The translations under genes and the position numbers were made by a program. Under the pieces are notes generated by a model, which was given only the letters and a program-made list of their open reading frames with translations, was not told where the DNA came from and searched no databases. 64,000 bases of DNA from Pomphorhynchus laevis (taxonomy: Eukaryota > Acanthocephala > Palaeacanthocephala > Echinorhynchida > Pomphorhynchidae): the NCBI GenBank assembly GCA_012934845.2, contig WNNJ02003767.1, positions 1-64,000 of the forward strand, read 5' to 3'. Below are positions 1 to 12,000 of this stretch, piece after piece. Each line of letters starts with the position of its first letter. Within the stretch, counting starts at the first letter, position 1.

Positions 1-9
1 ATTTATTAG

Positions 10-97
10 AAACAAAGTGAAAATATTTTACAAGAGTATAATGATAAGTGCCAATATATTGAAAAGCTAGAAGCCGAACAGGCACAGTTAACTACCG
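10..97 (+). CDS. TPR: TPR exon (first in window)
   Basis: Starts after AG at 8-9 and ends before GTAAAA. It encodes [20 protein letters not shown] and onward, a heptad-rich coiled coil, and ends in phase 1. The preceding exon lies outside the window. Confidence 0.75.
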
Positions 98-3000
98 GTA
101 AAATTTAAGTAATTTTTAGATTTTATTATAGCATTTATTTAGAAATTGACAGTCTTGGTCGTACAAAAGAGGAAGAGGTGTCAAAGCTTAAACAATATGT
201 TTCAGACCTCGGTATTGACAATCTTTATTCTTTTCCTTATTTTGAGAATTTCTAACAACATTTGACCTTCTATAGAATAATATTTTTCAAAAACTCTTTT
301 GACTTAAAATAACGTCTAATAGCCCTTACTATTAGATTACCAGGTTTTATAATAAGATCTGTTCTAAATCAGGTATTTTACAGTGTCTATTAATTTAAGA
401 ATTTTATTTTTATATTAAGACTTTTATTGTTATATTGTTATAACAAAATAAATGGATACAATATGAAACTAGCCATCTATTCGCTGCTGCATATCTTTTA
501 CGAGGAACGAATTTTTTAGAATTTAAGATGAAAATATAGTGCATTTTACATTAATAAAAGCAGGCATTTGATGAATGTTTATAACTTATAATAATCTTTG
601 AAAAGTCATAACTAATTTTGCGATATTTTTTATTTTAGAAATATCTCAATTGATGGTTATTAATAATTTCTTTGATTTTTCGAAATTTGAAAATGTGATA
701 CCCATTATTGCATAATTACAATTTGAATAGTGGATATCAAAAAATTGTGTCAAAAATACATGTTTCTAAGTTAATGTTTTTAAAGAAAATATTCGGGCAT
801 ATTTTTATTGTTTTATATTTAGATTAGTGGATAAATTCGAATTATTTCGAAATATTTTTTAATTGATTCTAAAACTCTGCGAAACTTTTGTATTATATAG
901 CTTTTTTTAAAATTTATATTTCATTTAAGTGCTCATTTAACTCTTAAATAAAGCTCTTCAAAAGTTTTCCATTAATTAGCTTTTTGAACATTTCTATTTC
1001 TTTTACGTACATTCTAACTTTGTAACATCGCATATCATAAATTTCCATAATTTCTTTATTATTTAACAATTTTTTTGAGATTTCGTAGCTGATAATTAAT
1101 CTCTCGATTGATTTGAATTTATTCATCCTTGATCATTTTTATTTTAAATTATTTGAGCGTTAGTATTTATTCATTTTTGATAGATTTTATGGCTGATATA
1201 GGTGTAAAAAATATTTAGAGTAAAATAGTCATGTCAGAATATTTTTATTACTTATAAAGTAATAAATACTTACTAATTCAAATCGTATACTTATGTAGAA
1301 TAAGTATTAACAGATACAATCAAGGTTTGTAAATACTTTCTTAATAAATATTTTTACTTTATAATTGTTTCGATACATGATAATTTGATTTTTTGTAATT
1401 TACGTCAAATATCTAGCTCATTTGTTCCTGTTTTATCATTTTGTTGAAACATCTTTAAGAAATGAAAATTGAATCTAAAGATAATGAATTGCGAAGTTTC
1501 AACGAAAATTTATCGCTTACTATAAACGGTATTCGTTTTTCTTTAAATGTATTCGATTAAATAATATTATTTTAGATATATCATGCGGGTCAGAAGCGGT
1601 TGAGCATACTTCACCAATGTCGCTGTCTTCTTACACTAAAGTAGGTTTAACGATCATTACGAAATTTTAAATTTATTCCATATAACACTGTTTCGATAAT
1701 TAGTTTATAAGTTGTAAGCTAATATTTTAAAAAATTATATTAATTCTTCATTCTAATACAATATTTATACAAATCTTTATTTTAAATAGTTGATAACGAT
1801 CCATCTATTGAGAAAGAACTATTGAAGCTGCAATAAAGAATGAAAAATTTTATTTGATATTTCGCTAACCTCTAAAAAGGGTTATTTCGCTAACCCTTTT
1901 TAAAATGTTTATACTTTTACAAAAACGTTTAAAACGATCGCCGTCATTGGCTTTGAGCAGGTGCTGCTGTTATTAGCAATTAACAGCTGTTTTCACTATT
2001 GTTTGAAATTTTGACACAATTTCGGAAACTTTTTAAAGCACACAAACGCAATAAAAAAGGTCGATTAAAAATAGTTTAGAAACAAAACAAAAATAATAAC
2101 CATAATATTTTCAATCAAAATAAATAATTAGAAAAATTAGAAAAATACAAAAATTATAATTAGAAGTACTAGAAAAATTAAATAATGTATAAAAATAAAA
2201 ATAGAAAAGATTATTTAAACAAAAGAATCGTTTACAACATCTTTACAGAATATTTAACGTTACCTCAGGTTTATTATTCAGCATAATAATATTGTACATA
2301 GTTTTTATGAATGTAGTAAGCCTCGAGAACTATTATATTTAAACAATTAGTTTCTTTTGCTTAAACAACAGCATCATTATAATCAATATGGTGATTTGAA
2401 TTTAAACTATGGTCAACAATAGCGCTACTTAGGCACTTTTTTAGTGTGTATTTGTGTTTTTTCAATCTAGTCCCTAATGGTTGGCCTGTTTGACCCTCAT
2501 ATATATTTTGTCGCATTCGAAACAAGAAATTTTATAAGCAACTCCATCATTATCAAGTTTGGGTTTCTTTTTCAAACGTTCTGTAACTTCGGTATTTTAC
2601 TATTATACAAAACAAAGCATAAGGTTTAAACTGTAAATTATCTACACTTTCCAAATGAGAAACACCTGTAATTAACCAAGCAACTAAATACTAAAATATG
2701 GGCCAACAAACGCACTGCAAATGGTCTAAATTACGAAATTGAGCATAAATCAAGATATCTAAATAAAATTAGTTAACCAAATACTCAATTGAACCAAAAA
2801 TGTAAGCAATTGATTTTGGATTAAAATAAAGTTTTACCAAATTATCTAACCGCTGTATTTCTGAATATATAATGTAATATGATAATACAAAATAATAATA
2901 TAATGATATTGTATAATAGTAGTATAAAACTTGGTGGAATTATGTTTGAATGTAATTTATGTAGATTACAACATGAGTTATAGAGAAATTGCGACTTTTT

Positions 3001-6000
3001 TTGGAATAAACGTGTTTACTAACTTCGTTACAGCAAATATATAAAAATTTAAGGACGAAATAAATATTTTTAATATTTTATCTTAAATTATCTTATATGT
3101 TATATAAACTAAACTTTGATCATTCGTAATTAGTGCTTTTATACGATTTAGTTTAAAAATAAAAAATACTTAAATTAATTTACAGTTTATTAAATCATTA
3201 AACAGTATTTTCAAGAAGTTATCAAACAAGTGTGCCTTTTTTGGAAATAACATTTTTGCTTACTTCGTTACAGCAAATATATAAAACTTTGAGGAAGAAA
3301 TTAATATTTTTGATCTGTTATCTTTTATGTTATGTAAAAGAAAATTTGACCATTCGTAATGAGTGCTTATTGATGATGTAGCTTTTTGTGTTAGATATAT
3401 TTTTAACTTTAAACAATGATTTTATAATTGTTGATATAATATTTTTTTTAATTCTTGACATATCTACTTCTAGATATACATGAATTATTATAACGTAAGA
3501 CGTAATTTCATTTGTTTTAATACAACAAAGTTTACAAAATCAATGCTTTTATAGTAAATAGTAGATCCACTTTATTTATTGACAGTCTACGCGTTTCATA
3601 TTGAACGGGAGATAAACCACGCATTTACTGATATAAAAGCATTGATTTTACCGATAGAAAAGCATAAATAGAAATGAAGAAGTGTGTAATGCTTTGAAAG
3701 CTATTTTATTATTTTTCAAATATGATAGCATAAGCTATCGAAATATCTTGATTACCTTTTTAAATAAAACCATTTTACTCGCTTTTTCGTTCATTAAATT
3801 AATTTTAAAAATTAAGAAGATTTTAAAAATCTTTAAAGAACTTTCCCGGTCATTAAATTGATTAAAAATATTTAAATAAATGTTAACTAATCCTATAAAT
3901 TTTATCAAATTTAAAAGTCAATTTCGTTTTTTTAGGGTTAAAGAACTTAATACCATAAATACGAAGGATCACTAAACACGTAGTATGCTGTAACAAGACC
4001 AAAAATTATAAGATGTAAAATTTAGAACAATTTGACCGCTGAAAAATATTACATTTTATACTTAAAAATATCACATTTTATATTTTTATAATCACAAAAT
4101 TTTATTGAGCTTTTAATAAACTCAATACTTTATTATACATTAATATAAATTTACATTAAATTCTTCTATAATTATTATAATCATTGAAATGATTGGCTAA
4201 CCCACGTAAGCGTTTTTGATTATTTTTCGTTTAAAATAAAAGATATGTAATTACTATTCAATTACTATTAACAATTCATAAATTCATTTGAAAGTTGAAT
4301 AATCATGCAGCAATTATATAAGCTGGAGTTATTAAATATGGATTTGGAATATCTTTCCGCAGAACTAAAGAATATAACGATTTGATTAAACTAATATTTT
4401 ATTAATATTTAATTTAATATTAAATATTAAATTTTTTTTATTTAATATTAATATTAAATTTTATTTGTATTTTATTTAATATAAATTTATGTAAATTTAT
4501 AAATTTTATAAATTTATTTTGTTTAATTTTTGATAATCACAAAATTTTATTGGCTTTTAATAAACAATATTTAAACCACGCATTTACCGATTATTTGTTC
4601 AATGACGAAAATATTATACTCTAGCAAATTAAGAAATGGTAGATTGAAATGAAGAAGTAGACAAGTTATTTTATTAAATAATGACACTTTATTATCATTT
4701 TTTATTAAATATTTTATTTATTGAATTAATTTATTTAAGCTTCACAACAATTATTTGCAAGCAGTTGAAGATCTGGCCTATAAGAATACGGAGTATAGTA
4801 AGTTGCGTGAATCTCTCGAAATAGTACTTCAGGTAATTTATGATATTTTTAATCGGAGGCATCTAAAAGTAAAATGTCCTAAAATATCTTTTACAAACAA
4901 AATTTATCTTTTAGTCTCACAAACAATTTTTTCTACTTTCTCGTGTTATTATTACCAATTTTTGTAAACACTTCATAACTATTTCATAAATTGCCTTGTT
5001 ACATGTTAAATAACTAATGTAATAGGCTAATAATTTTAATCTAGCGGTTTTAGTTTCAATTTTTTTGTAAATGAGCAAAGTAGCTCTTATATTTTTCTTT
5101 TTATCAAAAATTAGTAAAACACAAATATTGTTTTTATTTTAAATTTAATGATCTTAATTATCATTTAATTATCATTAATTACTTTTATTACATCTCTATA
5201 TAAGTTTCAAATTGCTTCTTTATATCGTTAAAATCAAAAATTTAAAGCCAAATTCAGTTTATTGCATTTATACATTTACATTTGATTTTAATTTAGTACG
5301 AACTTTTTAATTAAATATTAATTATTTGGCCTGTGTTGGGTTTTACTAACGTAAAATTAATTATTTTTTTATTTTTTATTGTATAAAATACGTTGACACA
5401 GTAAGTTGATCTAATTGACAAAGATTATGAAATTATATATATAAAATTCTATATAAAATTTGTAGAAATTATATATATGAAATTTTAAGATAATAACAAG
5501 TAATAAATAATTAAAATATAATAAATAATTGAATATTTATTTTTATAGTAGAATTATATATTGTTGTGTATCTATTATTTTATCTTTTTTATAATTTATA
5601 ATAACTAATTAGTAAAACAAATATTAAATAAATAATAGAACGAATATTTTTATGATTAATAAATCATATTTTTACTAATCAATAACATACAATGTATTCG
5701 ATAAAAAATAAAGATAAATAATATAATTATATAACATTTTATAGAATTTATATTTATATCAAGTAAAAATTTAAAATTGAAAGTTTAAATAAAAGTAAGC
5801 TTTTATGAATTGACTAATAAATAACAGGCAATGCATAAGAATAAGGATTAGAGTCTCATGAAGAACCTCTATTTTATTAGGTTTCGAAACTCTATTCCTT
5901 TACTCAGCATAGAAGCGGGGTCAAATACATGCTAATGACGTTTTCGATCTTTTTATAAGCTTCAAATTGTTTCGTAAAAACAAATTCAGTTTATACATTT

Positions 6001-9000
6001 ACATTCGATTTAAATTTAGTAAGAATTTTTAAATTTAATATTATTTATTTAGCGTGTGCTGGGTTTTACTAAAGTGCCTATATTAATGAATTAAGACTAT
6101 TCTGATTTAATAAATGATTTAAAACTTAGTATCGATGATAAGCATCAATGATTATCACTGATGTTGATATATTTTTAAATTTAGAACTTGGAATGTTTTT
6201 TATATTTTGCTAACTGCTGCTATCATCATCAGAATAAAATACAATTGGTTCAAATTTAACGTTTTGATTTAATGTTTTAAAATAACTGATGCTGATCTAT
6301 TTTTAAATTTAGAATTTTGAAGCAAAATTGCTTAACACTTGTTTATAATACAATTGGTTCAATTGTATTTTTAAATACAATTAGTTCAAATTTAGCGTTT
6401 TTATTTTATTCGTTCTTATTTACTTTGATATTTCGCTAGCTGTTTGTCGCAGCTAGCGAAATATCAAAGTAAATTAATGTAAGTTAATTAATGCCTCCAA
6501 ATCTTTAAGCTTATAGAAATACTTTTATATTTTTTGCAAATAATCGCTTTGTATTAAAATCGATATTTTTATCGATATTTTAACAATTATTTATTTTATT
6601 ATCATTTGGTTGGCTTCATCAATTATCCTCGTGTGAATTCTTTAATCCTAGATGCAGCACTGTACACTACAATCAGCGTAGGTGGACCTCATCAGCAGTG
6701 AGCCTACGCCTACCTTTCGTGTTTCGGTCCTTTAATTATCTTTCGGTCCTTATTTGTTTAAGATTTTTCTTTGATTACTTAGCAATTATTTAAAAGGTTT
6801 TATTTCCTAATTATTTTGGTCATCAGAACTGGCAGAAACATTGCTTTTTTAATGTTTATATTATAAACATAATTTATTATAATTATTTATCTTCATTTTA
6901 GTCCGTTTTCTTTACTATTTGATACTAAAATTAACTCATTTTTGAATGTTTTAGGAAATCAAAGATAAGTCACCATTGTTAATGCGCCAAAAAGTTAATT
7001 ACGAGTCGGCAATGGAACGCAATGCTGCAATGCGTAAATCTATTGAAGCGCTAAGCAAGGTTTATATTTTTGCGTAGTTTGCATTTTGTAATCCTAAGCG
7101 ATTTTAAATATCAAGACTTTGATAATAGCCTTATTATGAATATTATATAAGATTGCTTTAAGTAAGGTAATATGCAAATTTTTGTATCGGCGAAATTGAG
7201 TGGTGTTAAAATATTTATTCAAATTGACCCAATTTGTTTCGTCTATGGAATGCTAGTTGAGTATTATTGATATGATTTGCAAACGATTTTTTGTTCAAAG
7301 ACAATTTAGCACATTTGACAATACAATAGTTCTCCTATTTATCATGATTAGTTACCTAACTGTCTTTATTGATATCGACGCTGGTTGTTTATGAAAAAAT
7401 TATTTGTCGATTATATTACGATGTTGTTGAAATCAAACTTTTATTAAGCAAATGGAACTACTCACTGCGGATGCGTCGATGCGGTCAAGGCGGTACAATA
7501 CCGTTGCCCATGAAAACGCTCTTCTTAAACAAGAAAATAAAGATTTGGCTGCTCAGGTGATTTTTAATTGGCTTTTAATTTAAATACTTATCTTTTTTAG
7601 ATACGAGTTTTGCTCCGACAGCAAATTAACGAATCAAAATCATCACAAATTTCGGACTTTTTGATGAGCGATACTATTTCATCATCTGATGTAATTTCCT
7701 CAAACTTTGTAACATTCGAGTATGCCCTTTTTCTCTAAGCTAATGTTATTGTAAAGTGTGAATTTTATCTTATGGTTTTAATTATTTTTAGAAATTTATT
7801 TTTGAAAATATGTATAATATTTAATTGTACACAATTTTTAATTTAATTTTAATTTAGATATATTTAGAATCTGATTTTATAGTATAATATGTTTTAATGT
7901 GTTAAATATTTAGGATTTAAAATTTTGTTGTAATAGGCTAAATTTTATAAAATATTAATTTCTAGAAATTAATATATTTATATTAATATATATTAATTTA
8001 TATTAATATAATTAATATATTTTAATATATATTACAATATACTAATATCGTAATTTTACTAAAATTAAAATTTACTAATATTAATAGGATTATGCCATAT
8101 TTTGTCGCTTTACCTCGCATTTAATTCATACATTTGAATTAAGTAGTTGCTTTTATTCCCGATAAGTGAGTGACCACATGTCACTCATTTTGCTGCTGAA
8201 AAATATCACCTTTATGATTTTGTTGAAAGCTTTACTTCGTAACTTAAAATACATTTAAATTAAACAAAATGTTTACTTCCCTAAAGTTACAAGGTTTTCT
8301 TTATAACTAATTAAAGCATTTACCCGTTTGAATTTATTTAGGAGTAATCGAGGATTATCCAATATTTTGTCGCATTTGCCTTAATAGAATATGACATTGA
8401 AAGACAATTGAAGTTGCTTTTATTCCCGATAAGTGAGTGATCACATGTCACTTATTTGGCTGCTGAAAAATTTCAACTTTATGATAAAAAAAATTAATAA
8501 CTTGATATTTAAATTATAAAGTATATTAAATTTTTTCTGTAATAGGCTAAATTTTTATTTTAATTTAGATATATTTAAAATCTGATTTTATAGTATAATA
8601 TGTTTTAATGTGTTAAATATTTAGGATTTAAAATTTTGTTGTAATAGGCTAAATTTTATAAAATACTAATTTTCACGAAATAAATTTCATTCGTAAAATA
8701 TAAATAAAATATCTATTTCAATATATATCATCTATACATGAAATATTATTTTACATTTTAATGTTACATTTAAGTTTAACGTTTTTTAATCTAATAATGC
8801 CGCTGCATAAAAACCTAAAGTCATAAATAAAGTCTTTTTTAAGTTTTAATAATTTAGCTTTCTAATTTAAAGTTTATGTTTCTGATATGTTGTCATCTTA
8901 AAAATACTGATGCAATTGTTGTATTTAAATAATAATTAAATAGACATACTCTTATTATTAAAAACGGATTACAATATAAGTGATTACTTATATATATATC

Positions 9001-12000
9001 CATACATGACGATCCTGTTAATTTCGCTCGTTACCTTCGCAAAAAACGCTAGCCGATCTACAAATGTCAAAAGGTAAGGATAAATATTAAGGTGCAATAA
9101 ACCAGCTGTAAAATGCAAAGGCTATCGTGACGCAAAAATAGTTTTTTTTTCTAAAAGCACTATTTGAAATCTGATTTAATAGCATTTTATTTAGGATTAA
9201 AAATTCAGTTGTAAACACGATAATTTTTGTATTTTTTAACTTTTCATTTTAGAAAACAATTTCATTTTTTTTCATGCGATTTTGCTGATACATTAAGAAT
9301 CGAATCTTATAGTTTTTAATTTTGAGTTTTATATTTAAAGGGTTTGATATTTTCGTTAGCTACCATAAATTTTAGTGGTCGTCTTATTATTTGTCAGATA
9401 TTGTATTCCTATTGCTTAGACATGCAAATATTATTTAAAAGTTTAGTTTTGTTTGGATATGTTAATTGTAGTATTCTGTATTTAATGATAATTTTTACTT
9501 TCCAAGGTGACCTTTATATTAATAAAGAACCTAAGAAACAACAATTTGTTAAAATAGTAATTTTTTAATACAAATTATTATAATATAAACACTATTTCAT
9601 ATCATTTGTGTATCTTATATTTTATTGTATATCATTTTGCTTATATTTATATTTCTTTAAAGTCAGTTGCATGATTTATCTTTTATTGCATATAGATATA
9701 TTAATTTTCTAAAATTAATATATTTTTATGATGGGCTGTACAATAACTGATGAGCTGTACAATTAACAGTTGTAAAATTTTGATTTTAAACTTACCTTTA
9801 AGTTTTAAAAGTAAGTTTATTTTCCTTAAAACAACTAAGTTATTCATTTGAATATAAATTTCTTGGGATCATCAAATTTATTTTAATATGTAAGGTCAAT
9901 CGATGAACTACAGGAGAAAAATCAGAAGCTTCTTTCAATTGTAAGAGATTTAAGTTCATCAAAAGAACAAGCAGAAGAAGAGATTATCAGAGAAAGGTTT
10001 GTAATTATTAGAATAAAATTAATTATTATTTTTTGATTGCATAGAACAAGTGAAGTGACGTTGACTGTTCAACATTTGAATAAAAAATTAGATTTCATGG
10101 AGCAGAATATGCAGACTTATAAAAATACGGTACCGTATTCTTCTAATAACCAGATTTGAAAGTTCCGTGTTTATAGATTAACACACTCGCCACCCAGCGT
10201 GATGCTTACAAAACGTTGCTTGATAAGCAAAATGAGGTACTGTTTGTTGATTCTTACTAAATATTGTTGCAGTCTTTAAACGAAGAATCCTTCGATGATG
10301 ATTCAAAAATCGCTGCTGTCAGGGTTTCACAATCACGTGTCAAAAGCTTGGAGAGATGCGTGTCAGAAAATCGAAAATTCATGGATCAACAAAAACAGCA
10401 GCACGATGCGGCATTTCAAAAATTACAAGATTCCAATACGTAAGATTGTAATTTCGGTATTTTAGAATTTAAAAATAGCATTAATCTTATCAATTTACTA
10501 TTAATTTAAATAGTTATTATTTTACTGAATTACATTTAAAAAAAATAATAAATTTGATACAACTGCTATCTGTCGACGTGTCCAAACGCTGTTGAGGTGG
10601 GAGAGTTCCCATTCCAAAACCACAGCATTGTTGTACATCGCCTTCGTCGTGCAACCAGCAGAGAAATCCAAATTATGTCCAGGCAATATTGTCCATCTAA
10701 ATTATGTCCAGCGTTCCATACCAGAGCCTGCACATTTAAAGCTGTCAGATTCGTGCGCCCGTAATTTTCCACTCTTGAATATGCAGAAAGTACGAGAGCA
10801 TACTGGGCATTTGCCATGAGTAGGATATTCCTCACGATTGCATGGTCCGTCGTCCATGCGATTGTTATAGCACTTTGTATGTAGTAACTGATCAATAATT
10901 GTGTATTTAAGCTGCGAATTAAATTCCTTTGCTGTAATACTTGTAGTTAGAATAGTTTAACAATTTTTAAAAAAAAATAATAAATTTGATACAACTGCTA
11001 TCTGTCGACGTGTCCAAACGCTGTTGAGGTGGGAGAGTTCCCATTCCAAAACCACAGCATTGTTGTACATCGCCTTCGTCGTGCAACCAGCAGAGAAATC
11101 CAAATTATGTCCAGGCAATATTGTCCATCTAAATTATGTCCAGCGTTCCATACCAGAGCCTGCACATTTAAAGCTGTCAGATTCGTGCGCCCGTAATTTT
11201 CCACTCTTGAATATGCAGAAAGTACGAGAGCATACTGGGCATTTGCCATGAGTAGGATATTCCTCACGATTGCATGGTCCGTCGTCCATGCGATTGTTAT
11301 AGCACTTTGTATGTAGTAACTGATCAATAATTGTGTATTTAAGCTGCGAATTAAATTCCTTTGCTGTAATACTTGTAGTTAGAATAGTTTAACAATTTTT
11401 TAAAAAATTTAATAAATTTGCTTTTATATAATTTTAGTTCTTAAATTAATTTGCTTTATTAAAAATGAAATGAAGTCAAAAATGTAATTTTTTGTTTAGG
11501 CAAAAATAAAATAATAGTATTTCGATAATGCACAGTATTGCCTTTATCGAACACATTGCTTTTGTTGTATAAACAAAATATCGTCTAACATGCAAGCATC
11601 AATTTGGATATCTTTAAACTATTTTGAATTTTTTTTTAGAATTTATTAAAAACAATATCAATGTGTGATTATATTACATACAAACTGTTTACAACCGATG
11701 ATTTAGACATTTAAATTTCTATCGCTTTTGCAAATACATATCCATACTTTATCAATCAGTTTTATGATATAACTCGTACAATTTGTATTTAATAAAAAAT
11801 CAGGTTATTTTCATTTTATAAATTTTTAAAGTTTTGATTTTGCATATTTTTTTAATCTCTTTACAAGCGAATTTAAATTCCATGCATTTTTTCACTTGTA
11901 TATCAGACATTTGTGTCGCTGTTTGCTGTGACTTATACATGTGAATTAGTTAAATCAAAATTTCTGTTTTGCTTTTAAGTGCACTTGAGCAAGATTGCGA

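Larger units (their letters stand above)
1641..4739 (+). other. 3.1-kb TPR intron holding repeats
   Basis: Contains a TATTTCGCTA-type hairpin (about 1852-1906), a Penelope GIY-YIG relic on the minus strand, and copy A of a 1.5-kb dispersed repeat. The rest is AT-rich with no recognisable gene. Confidence 0.6.
4833..6954 (+). other. 2.1-kb TPR intron, AT-rich, with hairpin and ribozyme-like element
   Basis: Mostly very AT-rich. Near 5800-5920 is a stretch shared with 28.9, 42.05 and 43.4 kb (AATAAATAACAGRCRATG then TTAGGTTTCG). It also holds the hairpin at 6418 and the hammerhead-like element at 6651. Confidence 0.5.
10535..11400. repeat. 432-bp tandem duplication, two near-identical copies
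   Basis: Copies start near 10535 and 10967. I saw no difference over the roughly 330-bp core. Base composition is richer in G+C than the flanking intron. Each copy starts after an A-rich AAAAATAATAAA run. A minus-strand zinc-finger-like ORF lies in each copy. Confidence 0.9.

Noticed and set aside
1789-1836. Exon-like stretch [15 protein letters not shown] after an AG
   Set aside because: It runs into a stop with no donor, and TPR exons 1640 and 4740 already join in frame with matching protein sequence.
10566-10895. 109-codon minus-strand ORF in the 432-bp repeat (and its copy at 10998)
   Set aside because: No motif is visible in this frame. The neighbouring frame with the Cys/His module looks more like real protein.
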